Assembly (NCBI GenBank): GCA_016713535.1
Contig: JADJOY010000009.1
Span: forward strand, 249,472-313,471
DNA length: 64,000 bases
Reading direction: 5' to 3'
Origin: JADJOY01 sp016713535 [NCBI: Deltaproteobacteria bacterium]
Lineage (GTDB): Bacteria > JADJOY01
Made by a program: the position numbers and the translations under genes. The notes below the pieces were generated by a model. It had not been told where the DNA came from and did not search any database. It was given only the letters and a program-made list of their open reading frames with translations. Of this stretch, positions 42,726 to 51,431 are shown in pieces (the stretch's first letter is position 1; each line of letters opens with the position of its first letter).

Positions 42726-44036
42726 ATGACCCTCGACGAGCGCGTTGCGGTGCTGGGCCGCGATCCGTTGTTCCGTTCCGCGCGGCTCGAGCCGGCGGCG
42801 CTCGCGGACGTCGCGGAGCGACTGACGGCGGTGGATCTGCGGGCGGGGTGTCCGGTGTTCCGCGAAGGCGACGCCGGCGACCGCATGTACGTGATCGCCG
42901 CCGGCAAGGTCGGGATCTTCCGGCAGATGGGGAACACGCGCGTCGCGGTGGCCGAGCTCGAGGCGGGCGCGCACTTCGGCGAGCTCGCGCTGATCGACGG
43001 CGCGCGCCGCTCCGCGGACGCGGACTCCCTCTCGGACGTGTCGCTCCTCGCCCTCGACGCTGCCGCGTTCGACGAGCTGATCGAGCGTCACCCGCGCCTC
43101 GCGCTGGCGTTCCTGCGAGTCATGAGCCAGCGGCTGCGCAACACGCTGGGTCGGGTCGACGACGACGACGAGAACCCTACCGCGACCGCTACCCGCACCC
43201 GATCGCGAGCGTCTACCACGCGGTCCTGGTGGCCGCCGATCCGCGCACGAGGCTGGAGCGCCTCTTCGACCTCCTGGAGGTCACGATGCGCCACGTCGGC
43301 CTCGTCACCACCGCCGCGTACCTCGCGAGCGACGGAAGGTCGCACTGGGTCGACGACAAGCTCGTCGCCGGCCTCGGCAAGACCACGCTGGGCACGTGGC
43401 TGCTGTTGCTCCGTGAGGCGCTCGAGCCCCACGCCAAGGCACCGCGCGGCTTCTGGATCCCGGAGCTCTGCGAGGCCATCTTCGAGCGCCCCGGCCGTCC
43501 CGGCCCGGTGCTCGCCGACCTCGACGGCGTCGTTCGGTTCCGCAACGATCAGCGCCATGGCGCCGGCGGCGCCCTGACCGACAAGCAGGCCGAGGAGGCC
43601 GTCGCCGAGCACCTGCCGTCGCTCGAGCGCGCGCTCTCCCGGCTCGCGGTGCTCGAGCGCTATCCACTGGTGTGGATCGACAAGATGGACTTCGCGAAGG
43701 GCGCGTTCCGGTACCGGGTGCTGCGCTGCATGGGCAGCCACGGCAACTTTCCGCTCGACAGCCTCTCCGGGACCGCGCCTCACGAGACCGGCAAGCTCTA
43801 TCTGCTCCGACCCTCGGACGACGCGCTGCTGCCCGCTCGAGCCGTGGCTGGTGCTCGACACCTGCTCCGTGTGTGCGACGCGCGAGGTCTTCCTGCTCAC
43901 CGGCTCGGGCAACGGTGCGGCCGAGTACACCGAGTTCACGCGCGGCCACGCGCACGCCGTCGGCGAGGCTCGCGGCACTCTCGACGGCGTCGTCGCCGAG
44001 GCCCGCGCGCGGCTGCGCCGCGCCGAACGGCGCTGA
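42726..44036 (+). CDS. cNMP-binding domain plus HEPN-like domain protein (two frameshifts)
   Basis: About 436 residues across two compensating breaks (near 43185 and 43845, both in CCC runs). The N-terminal cNMP domain has GCPVFREGDAGDRMYVIAAG and HFGELALIDGARRSAD. A helical middle region contains VVRFRNDQRHGAG, an RX4H motif of the HEPN type, flanked by long helices (LLLLREALEPH, EEAVAEHLPSLERALSRL). The C-terminal part has FRYRVLRCMGSHGNFP and WLVLDTCSVCATREVFLL with a CXXC pair. It is divergent from the ABC exporter 52 bp away, so the two cNMP proteins may share a signal. Whether it is a HEPN nuclease is unproven. Confidence 0.7.
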
Positions 44037-44042
44037 TCGTCC

Positions 44043-44885
44043 GTGCCCGACATCGCCGCGCTGCTCGCCGACCTGAAGGCGCCGGACGCCGCCACCCGCG
44101 GCGAGGCGGCGTTCTTGCTCGGCGAGGTCGGCGACCGCCGCGCGACGGTCGCGCTGGTCGAGGCGCTGGGTGCGGCGCAGGCCCTCTTCGAGGTGATCGC
44201 GATCGCGCGCGCTCTCCGCAAGCTCGCGGACAAGCGCGCGGTGCCGGCACTGGTCGCCAAGGCCCGTGACCCCGCGACGCAGTTCTGGGTGGTGGAGGCG
44301 CTCGCCGAGCTCGCCTGTAGCGAAGCGCTGCCCGCCTTCCGGGACGCGCTCGCGTCGCGCAACGCCAAGGTGGTGGGAGTGATCGGTCTGGCGCGGCTCG
44401 GCGACCCTGGGCTCGCGAGCGGGACGGTGGCGCGCTTCATGGCGGAGCGCGGGTTCGGCTTCCTGCGGGGCGCGCGCGAGCGGCGCGCCTCGATCTTCTT
44501 CCACGTCCGCGACTGGGACGGCGACGGCCCGCCCTCGGACGGCCAGTTCGTGACCTTCCACCACGTGGACTGGGTGCCGAAGCCCTTCGCGGCCCGCGTG
44601 CGGCCCCATCCCCGCCAGGAGGCACCCGCGATCGCGGATCCCGGCGAGCCTCGCACCGGAGTGGTGCGCTGGTTCGACGCGACCAAGGGGTATGGTTTCG
44701 TGCGCGTCGACGGCGGCACCGACGACGCGTTCGCGCACCATCGCGAGATCGTCGCGCGTGGGTTTCGCAATCTCGCGCCCGGCGATCGGGTACGGTTCGT
44801 GTGCCGCCGGAGCGAGCGTGGGCTCCGAGCGTGCTCGATCGAGCCGCTTCCGGCGGCCGATCTCGATCCCCCATCCCCGACGTGA
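44043..44885 (+). CDS. HEAT-repeat protein fused to two cold-shock domains
   Basis: 280 residues. Residues 1-125 are HEAT-like helical repeats (TRGEAAFLLGEVGDRRA, LRKLADKRAVPALVAKA, ALPAFRDALASRNAKVV). Two cold-shock OB-folds follow. The first is SGTVARFMAERGFGFLRG with IFFHVRDW. The second is TGVVRWFDATKGYGFVRV with AFAHHREI. RNP-1 (KGYGFV) and RNP-2 are good in the second copy and degenerate in the first (RGFGFL, FFHV kept). It probably binds single-stranded nucleic acid. It starts 6 bp after the cNMP/HEPN-like gene, making a same-strand pair. Confidence 0.85.
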   Translation: MPDIAALLADLKAPDAATRGEAAFLLGEVGDRRATVALVEALGAAQALFEVIAIARALRKLADKRAVPALVAKARDPATQFWVVEALAELACSEALPAFRDALASRNAKVVGVIGLARLGDPGLASGTVARFMAERGFGFLRGARERRASIFFHVRDWDGDGPPSDGQFVTFHHVDWVPKPFAARVRPHPRQEAPAIADPGEPRTGVVRWFDATKGYGFVRVDGGTDDAFAHHREIVARGFRNLAPGDRVRFVCRRSERGLRACSIEPLPAADLDPPSPT

Positions 44886-44898
44886 TCCGCGGACCGTC

Positions 44899-45885
44899 AT
44901 GCCCTTCGCCCGCACCGAGCTGCACGCGCTCCTCGCCCGCCGTGCGGCGATCCTGGCACCGATGGACGGCGTCTCGGACGCGGTGTTCAGGCGTTTGTGC
45001 CGAACGGTGGGCGCCGAGCTCTGCGTCACCGAGTTCGTGAACGTGGGCAGCCTGCTGCGCGGCTGCCGGACGTCGCGGCGCAAGATGACGCTCGCGCCGG
45101 ACGACCGGCCGACGGCGATCCAGATCTACGGCGGCAACCCGGACGAGCTAGCCGAAGCGGCGCGAGTCGCCGAGTCCGCCGAGCCGGCGTTCCTCGACGT
45201 GAACTGTGGCTGCTGGGTGCCGCGGATCATGGCGCGGGGCGGCGGCGCGGGCTGGCTGCGCGAGCCGCGAGCGATGGTCGACATGGCGGCCCGCATCGTC
45301 GCCGGCACCGAGCTGCCGGTGACGGTGAAGACGCGCATCGGCTACGGGCCCGAGTCGCACATGCCGATCGTAGACCTCGCGCGGCGCCTGGAGGACGCGG
45401 GTGTCGCGGCGCTCACGATCCACTGCCGCACCGCGATGGCGCGCCACGAGGGCCCTGCCGACTGGGAGTGGGCGCGCAAGGCGCGCGAGGTCGTGACGAT
45501 CCCGGTCATCGTGAACGGCGACGTGCGCAGTGCCACCGACGTGCGCGACGCCCTCGATCGGACCGGGTGTGCCGCGGCGATGATCGGCCGCGCCGCGATC
45601 GATCATCCGTGGGTGTTCCGCGAGGCGCGCTCGCTCCTCGCCGACGGCGTCATGCTCGCGCCGCCCGCCCCGGACGAGCGTCTCGCCCTCGCCCGGACCC
45701 ACCTGCGCTGGAACGTGGAGGCGCGCGGGGAGCGACCCGGGGTGTTCGCCACCCGGCGCCATCTACGTGGCTACCTGAGGGGTCTCCCCGATGCGGCCGC
45801 CCGCTGGCAGGAGCTCATCCGCGCGGACCGGCTCGACGATTGCCTGACCCTCCTCGGCTCGGCATCGGAGCGCGATGCCGCGTGA
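44899..45885 (+). CDS. dus: tRNA-dihydrouridine synthase
   Basis: FMN-dependent reduction of uridine in the tRNA D-loop or neighbouring positions. 328 residues. The TIM barrel opens with AAILAPMDGVSDAVFRRLCR. FMN and catalytic segments include AIQIYGGNPDELAEAA, FLDVNCGCWVPRIM (with the catalytic Cys), PVTVKTRIGYG, LTIHCRTAMARHEGPADWE and PVIVNGDV, CAAAMIGRAAI. A helical domain ends the chain. ATG 44899 is chosen, 13 bp past the HEAT/CSD gene. Closest in layout to DusB-like enzymes, but I do not assign the subtype. Confidence 0.92.
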   Translation: MPFARTELHALLARRAAILAPMDGVSDAVFRRLCRTVGAELCVTEFVNVGSLLRGCRTSRRKMTLAPDDRPTAIQIYGGNPDELAEAARVAESAEPAFLDVNCGCWVPRIMARGGGAGWLREPRAMVDMAARIVAGTELPVTVKTRIGYGPESHMPIVDLARRLEDAGVAALTIHCRTAMARHEGPADWEWARKAREVVTIPVIVNGDVRSATDVRDALDRTGCAAAMIGRAAIDHPWVFREARSLLADGVMLAPPAPDERLALARTHLRWNVEARGERPGVFATRRHLRGYLRGLPDAAARWQELIRADRLDDCLTLLGSASERDAA

Positions 45886-45895
45886 GGTTCCGCGC

Positions 45896-47878
45896 ATGGC
45901 TGCATGGAGCAAGGTCGCCCAGGAAGTCCGCGAGCACGTCCGCTACCGCCTCGACAACTGGTTCGCGCGCGGCACCGGCGCGCAGGTGCTGCTGCTCACC
46001 GCGGCCTCGGCGCTGGTGGTGCTGGCCGGCATGTCGACCTACTGGCTGGGCCTCTTCGCGCCCGAGAACGCCGCCGTCGAGGGAATCCGCCGCGACCTCG
46101 ACCAGGGGCTCGCGGACAGCTTCTGGTGGTCGATCAACCACGTCCTCGATCCGTCGGCGTCGAACTCCGATTACAGGGCGACCTGGCCCGTGGTGCTGGT
46201 GTCGTTCGGGCTGTGCTTCGCGGGCCTCGGCATCTTCGGCACGCTCGTCGGTCTGGTGTCGTCGGCGATCGAGGGCCGGCTCGCGACGCTGCGCAGCGGC
46301 AACGGCGTGGTCAAGGAGCGCGATCACCTGCTGATCCTCGGCTGGAACGACAAGATCTTCTCGATCTTGCGTCTGCTCTCGGAGAGCGCGCGGCCCGTGA
46401 CGGTGGTCGTGCTGTGTCAGCACGAGATCGACTTCATGAAGGGCCGCGTCCGCACCGAGGCCACGGTGGGGCGCAACGTGCGCCTGGTGTTCCGCACCGG
46501 CGATCCCACCAATCTCGTCGAGCTCGAGCGCGTGGCCTTCGACAAGGCGTTCAACCTCGTGGTCCTCGCCGACGAGTCCGGCTCGTCGAGCGCCGAGGAC
46601 CCCGACATCCGCGTCATCAAGACGCTCATCCAGCTCTCCTCGTACCGCGAGTGGGGAGAGCGGCGGCCCAAGATGGCCGCCGAGATCATCCAGCGCGGCT
46701 ATTTCCAGGCGGCCTCGATCGCGGCGGCGGGCGAGGTCACGATCGTCAACTCGAGCGCCACGATCTCGAAGCTTCTCGTCCAGGCGTCGCGCCAGCCCGA
46801 CCTCTCGATCGTGTACCGCGAGCTGTTCGGCTTCTCCGGCAGCGAGATCTTCGTCGCCGGGTACCCGGAGCTCCAGGGCCAGCGCTTCGGTGAGCTGTGG
46901 CCGAAGTTCGCGAATGCGATCCCGATCGGCGTGAGCCGAATGGTGCGCGAGGACGGCCGCGACCGGTTCGTGCCGCACCTAAACCCGGGGGCCGACTATC
47001 GGGTGGCCAAGGGCGAATGGCTGATCTTCGTGAGCCGCGGGCGGAACCTCGCGTTCGACCCGCTGGCGCCGCCCTACCCGGGCGAGGTCGTCTCCACGGC
47101 GCCGCTCGAACCGGTGCGCCCGAGCCAGGTGCTGGTGCTCGGCTGGAACGAGAGCATCTACGACATCGTCACCGAGCTCGACCGCAATCTGGCCCCGCCC
47201 GGCATGCCACTGAGGGTGGTGGCGCACCACGCGCCCGAGGTCGCGGCCCAGCTCATGACGGAGAACCTGAGCGCGCCGAGCCGGAACGTCGCTTACTCCT
47301 ACGTGCAGCAGAATTACGCGAAGCGCGAGCACCTCTCGGAGCTGCTCGGCCCCGCCAACGAGAGCGTGATCCTGCTCGCCGATCGCTCGCTCGGCGACGA
47401 CGATCCCGACGCGCGCACCATCATCACGCTGCTCTCGCTGCGCGACGTGCTGCGCGAACGCGGCGAGAGCGCCGAGCGGCTGGTCGCCACGGAGTTCCTG
47501 CATCCGCAGAACGCGGATCTGCTGATGGGTCAGAAGCTCGGCGACATGGTGATCAGCCCGGAGATGGTGAGCATGGTGCTGACCCAGGTCTCACAGCAGC
47601 TCATGCTCAAGCTGATCTACGAGGAGCTCCTCGACGCGGGCGGCTGCGAGGTCTACCTGAAGCCCGCCTCGCTCTACACGACTCACCCGGCGAAGTGCGT
47701 GTTCGCCGACGTGATCTCGGGCTCGCTGCAACGCGGCGAGATCGCCATCGGCCTGCGCCTCGATCGCTCCGAGAGCTCGCGCGCCAACAACTTCGGCGTG
47801 ATCATGAACCCGCCCAAGGACCTTAACCTCGAGCTCGGTCCCCAGGACCGGGTGGTGGTCGTGGCCCGCGACGGCTGA
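45896..47878 (+). CDS. CASTOR/POLLUX-type ion channel with RCK-like domains
   Basis: Membrane cation-channel relative of plant CASTOR/POLLUX. About 660 residues. Two helices (AQVLLLTAASALVVLAGMS and VVLVSFGLCFAGLGIFGTLV) flank a pore-like loop (SFWWSINHVLDPS). Two RCK/TrkA-N-like Rossmann modules follow, DHLLILGWNDKIFSILRLL near 150 and QVLVLGWNESIYDIVTELD near 415, with acidic ligand-site candidates such as ADESGSSSAEDPD and ADRSLGDDDPD. ATG 45896 starts 10 bp after dus. An in-frame start at 45875 would overlap dus. The large gating region suggests nucleotide or Ca-type regulation. Confidence 0.87.
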   Translation: MAAWSKVAQEVREHVRYRLDNWFARGTGAQVLLLTAASALVVLAGMSTYWLGLFAPENAAVEGIRRDLDQGLADSFWWSINHVLDPSASNSDYRATWPVVLVSFGLCFAGLGIFGTLVGLVSSAIEGRLATLRSGNGVVKERDHLLILGWNDKIFSILRLLSESARPVTVVVLCQHEIDFMKGRVRTEATVGRNVRLVFRTGDPTNLVELERVAFDKAFNLVVLADESGSSSAEDPDIRVIKTLIQLSSYREWGERRPKMAAEIIQRGYFQAASIAAAGEVTIVNSSATISKLLVQASRQPDLSIVYRELFGFSGSEIFVAGYPELQGQRFGELWPKFANAIPIGVSRMVREDGRDRFVPHLNPGADYRVAKGEWLIFVSRGRNLAFDPLAPPYPGEVVSTAPLEPVRPSQVLVLGWNESIYDIVTELDRNLAPPGMPLRVVAHHAPEVAAQLMTENLSAPSRNVAYSYVQQNYAKREHLSELLGPANESVILLADRSLGDDDPDARTIITLLSLRDVLRERGESAERLVATEFLHPQNADLLMGQKLGDMVISPEMVSMVLTQVSQQLMLKLIYEELLDAGGCEVYLKPASLYTTHPAKCVFADVISGSLQRGEIAIGLRLDRSESSRANNFGVIMNPPKDLNLELGPQDRVVVVARDG

Positions 47879-47902
47879 GTCGCGAGCCTCTCGCAGGGCG
47901 CT

Positions 47903-50900
47903 TCACCAGTTGTAGGTCAGCTTGACGCGCAGGTCGCGCTTGGGCGCCAGGTCCGAGGGCGTAGCCAGGTTGTCGGCGACCAGCGTGTAGCGCTCGTCCA
48001 GCAGGTTCGAGAGCGAGCCCTCGATGCGCAGCCTCTTCTCGAACAGCTCGTAGCGTGCGGTGAGCCCGAGCAGCCACACGTCTTCGTCGTCGAGCGCGAA
48101 CTCGGTGTGGCCGAAGGTCTGGTTCAGGTAACCGATCGTGGCGCGGATCCTGAGGCTCGACGGGTGGATGAAGTTGAGCCCGAGCCGGACCTCGTCGTCG
48201 CGCTCGTCGAAGAGCTTGGTGGTGCTCGCGGCGGTGCGCGCCTCGGCGAACGCCGAGAACCAGCCGCTCAGGATCTGGTTCACGGCGAGGCGCCCGCCGT
48301 TTTGCTCCTCGTCCACCGGCAGGAGCTCGAAGCTCTCAGTGTCCGCGTCGTAGCGGCTCGCGAAGAAGTCGGTCGAGCGATGGAAGCCGGTGAGTCCCAG
48401 GAACGTGCGTGGCCCGAGCTCCCACTCGATCCCGCCGTCGACCTCCTGGCGATCCTGTCCGTCGAACTGGTTCACGAACAGCGGGAAGCCGGAGACGACC
48501 GAGGGTGTGAGCCGCGAGCCCTGGGTCGGGACGTTGCGCACCTCCATGTAGGCCGCGCGCAGTCGCAGCCCCGTGAGGGCCTCCCAGCGCACGCCCACGA
48601 ACGGGCCGGGGTCGAACTTCTCGGTGCGGCGGAAGTCGCCACCCTCGAACCACGCGAGCTGCACCCCGGCCTCGCCGAACAGGCCGGCCGGCCCTTCGGC
48701 CTCCGCGCGCACCACGCCCTCGACGCTGCGCTGCTCGGTCTCCGCGTCGGGGGTCGGGTCCTCGAGCGTCTCGCCGGTGGTGGTGTCGAGCAAGGTGACC
48801 CGTCCGCGGCCGCCGTCGCTGAGCCAGGCGGCGTCGATCGCGGCCATGAGGACGACCGGATCGAGGCGGTGGCGCAGCACCGCCGACGAACCGACCGCGT
48901 AGTGCTCGAAGCCGCTCTGCTGCGTGAGCACCAGACCGTCACCGAGGTCGGTCGTGTCGAGGCTCTCGTCGTCGATCGTGAAGCCCTCGACCGCGCCCAG
49001 CAGGTCCGTGCCGGGCGCGAGCTCCGCGTAGGCGCCGAAGGTGGGCACCGCCACCAGCGCGCGATCGCGGGCGTCGCGGTCGAGGCCCGCCGGGAAGATC
49101 CGTTTCACCGCGAACGTCGTGTCGTCGACCGGGTCGAGGACCGAGATGTCGCTCGCCGACGGATCGCCGCCGTCGAGGATCTGGACGTCGAACGCGCCGA
49201 GCAAGCTCGCGCGCGGTCCGAGCGCGACCTTGACCGAGGTCGAGCTGAAGCCCGATTGCTGCTCGGTGTCGATCATCCCCCAGCCCGGATCGTTGCGGTA
49301 CGAGCCGAGCTGGATCGCGGCGATCGAGTCGTTGCCGCCGTACACGTTGCCGCCGGCCTCGGCGAAGCCGAAGTCGCCGACCGTCGCGCCGACCTCGCCG
49401 TTCACGTGCGGGACCTCGAGGAGCGAGGTGTACTCGTTGAAGGTGTTGAAGGTGTTGGCGTTGACCGGCAGCGTGATGCGGGTCTGGAGCAGCTCCGAGG
49501 CGGTCGCGACGTTGCGGTCGGGCTCGGAGCCGAAGGCGTTGGCGAGGAAGAGGTGCGCGGCCGACTCGAGCGGGTCCCGCTCCAGGCTCAGCACCGCCTG
49601 GCTCGTGGCCCACGCGGAGAAGCCGAGCTCGTCGTAGACCTGGCCCTGGGAGACGTTCTTGGCGGCGAGGTCGCGATCGAGGAGGTAACGCGAGCGGTAG
49701 ACGGCCCGGTTGTCGTTGAGCTCGACGGCGTGGAGATACGCCTCGACGGCTTCCACCGGGCGGTTGAGGTCGCGCAGGATCGCGCCGCGGTAGACCCACG
49801 GCGTGGGGTCGCGCGGGTCGAGCTGGCTCGCTCGATCGAGCGCGTCGAGCGCCTCGGGGAAGCGCCGGGCCTCCAGGTAGGACTTGCCGAGGTAGCTCTG
49901 GTAGAGCGCCACGCGCGGCTCGAGTAGCGTGGCGACGAGCATCTCGGTGAGCCCTTCGCCCTCGTGCCCGCGGCGAAACAGCGCGAGCCCCAGCCCGAGG
50001 TGCGGCTCGCCGCGCTCGGGGTTGGCGCGCGCCGCAGCGTTCAGCGTCTCCGCGGCGCGCTCGGTGTCGCCGCGGGCGAGAGCCGCGAAGCCGTCGAGGG
50101 TCAGCACTTCGGAATCGCCGGCGGCCAGGGAGCGCGCACGCGCGAGCGTCTCGCGCGCCTCGGCGACGCGGTCGGAGCCGAACAGGATGCGCGCGAGATC
50201 GAGGTGGGCCGCGACGTTGGCTGGATCCGCCGCGATCGCCTCGCGCAGCAGCCGCTCGGCGCCCTCGAGGTCGAAACGCGCCTGAAACACCCGGGCCACC
50301 GCGACTCGCGCCGGGGCGGACTCGGGGTGGGCCGCGAGCGCGGCTTCGGCGTCGGCGCTCGCCGCGTCGAGCTGGTTCCGGACGAGCGCGTGAACCGAGC
50401 GCAGCTCGCGGGCGGCGAGGTTCTCCGGGTGCGCGGCGAGCACGCGGTCGAGCGCGTCCCTCGCCTCCGCGGCGCGCCCGCTGGCGAGGTCGAGGGCCGC
50501 GAGGCGGGTCACGAGCGCCGGATCGTCGCGGTGCTCGGCGAGCGCGGCGGTCAGCAGGGCGCGGGCGCGCTCGCCGTCGCCGCTCGCCTCGGCCTCGAGG
50601 GAGGCCTGCACGGCCGTGAACGTGGCGGCTCCGGCTGCCGCTCCGAAGTCCGCTGCGGGGAGGCGGGTCGGATAGTAGAGCGTCCACTGGACCGCGTTCT
50701 CCGGCTCCACCAGCATCGTGCGCACCGGAGCCTGGCCGGGTCGCGCGGTGCCGAGCGCGCCGGAGGCGAGCGAAACGTCGCCCACGTCGTTGGCGAGCGA
50801 GACCACGCCTTCGAGCACGGCGACGCGGGTCTCGCCATCACCCGACTGAGCGACGTCGAACTCGGTGCCGCGGATTGCGGCGCTCGCGGTCGGCGTCTTG

Positions 50901-51316
50901 AGCTCGAAGCCGCCGGGGCTCTTGCGTCGGACCCACGCTTCGCCCTGGCCGAGCGAGAGCTCGGTGCCGGACGCGCCGGAAGCCGCCGCCGCGGTGGCGA
51001 GCCCGCCGTTCGCGGCGACCGCCGTGACGGTCAGGCTCGAGAGCGAGTTGAGCTTGATCTGGGTCTCGTCGGCGAGGAGGATCGCGGCGCGGCTTCGCTC
51101 GCCGGTCTCGACGCGATCACCGACCGCCAGGTCCAGGAACGGCGCTCCGGCGTCGGTGGTTCCACCGGCGCGATGGACCGACACCGTGCCCGAGATGCTA
51201 AGCAGCTTGCCGCCGGTCGTGGCGTGCGCGCCGGTGAGCGGCGTCACGAGCAGCACGAGGCACGCCAGGGCGAACGATCGACTGCAAGCGCTACCAACGA
51301 GCGATCTAGGTACCAT
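47903..51316 (-). CDS. FecR domain-TPR-outer-membrane barrel protein
   Basis: 1137 residues with a signal peptide (FALACLVLLVTPLTGAHA). Order: FecR domain at about 25-190 (GKLLSISGTVSVHRAG, GSTVGTEFDV-like AAIRGTEFDVAQ), tetratricopeptide repeats at about 230-570 (AERLLREAIAADPANVAAHL, AAETLNAAARANPERGEPHL), then a C-terminal porin-like barrel of about 500 residues with TonB-receptor-type strands, ending VKLTYNW. No plug domain is seen. I choose ATG 51316 with GGGAGGCGGA upstream. Proteins of this build often lie beside CHASE2 cyclases, as here (115 bp downstream). Possible role: surface sensor or scaffold feeding an envelope signal to the cyclase. Confidence 0.83.
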   Translation of the reverse strand: MVPRSLVGSACSRSFALACLVLLVTPLTGAHATTGGKLLSISGTVSVHRAGGTTDAGAPFLDLAVGDRVETGERSRAAILLADETQIKLNSLSSLTVTAVAANGGLATAAAASGASGTELSLGQGEAWVRRKSPGGFELKTPTASAAIRGTEFDVAQSGDGETRVAVLEGVVSLANDVGDVSLASGALGTARPGQAPVRTMLVEPENAVQWTLYYPTRLPAADFGAAAGAATFTAVQASLEAEASGDGERARALLTAALAEHRDDPALVTRLAALDLASGRAAEARDALDRVLAAHPENLAARELRSVHALVRNQLDAASADAEAALAAHPESAPARVAVARVFQARFDLEGAERLLREAIAADPANVAAHLDLARILFGSDRVAEARETLARARSLAAGDSEVLTLDGFAALARGDTERAAETLNAAARANPERGEPHLGLGLALFRRGHEGEGLTEMLVATLLEPRVALYQSYLGKSYLEARRFPEALDALDRASQLDPRDPTPWVYRGAILRDLNRPVEAVEAYLHAVELNDNRAVYRSRYLLDRDLAAKNVSQGQVYDELGFSAWATSQAVLSLERDPLESAAHLFLANAFGSEPDRNVATASELLQTRITLPVNANTFNTFNEYTSLLEVPHVNGEVGATVGDFGFAEAGGNVYGGNDSIAAIQLGSYRNDPGWGMIDTEQQSGFSSTSVKVALGPRASLLGAFDVQILDGGDPSASDISVLDPVDDTTFAVKRIFPAGLDRDARDRALVAVPTFGAYAELAPGTDLLGAVEGFTIDDESLDTTDLGDGLVLTQQSGFEHYAVGSSAVLRHRLDPVVLMAAIDAAWLSDGGRGRVTLLDTTTGETLEDPTPDAETEQRSVEGVVRAEAEGPAGLFGEAGVQLAWFEGGDFRRTEKFDPGPFVGVRWEALTGLRLRAAYMEVRNVPTQGSRLTPSVVSGFPLFVNQFDGQDRQEVDGGIEWELGPRTFLGLTGFHRSTDFFASRYDADTESFELLPVDEEQNGGRLAVNQILSGWFSAFAEARTAASTTKLFDERDDEVRLGLNFIHPSSLRIRATIGYLNQTFGHTEFALDDEDVWLLGLTARYELFEKRLRIEGSLSNLLDERYTLVADNLATPSDLAPKRDLRVKLTYNW

Positions 51317-51431
51317 TCCGCCTCCCGCGCGACGTCGCCGAACGGAAGATGATCTCACGGAGGCGCGGGCGCGCGCGAGGTCGCGCAGCACGTTCGCGCT
51401 CGGTGACAGCGTAGGGATCGGCCTGATGCCG

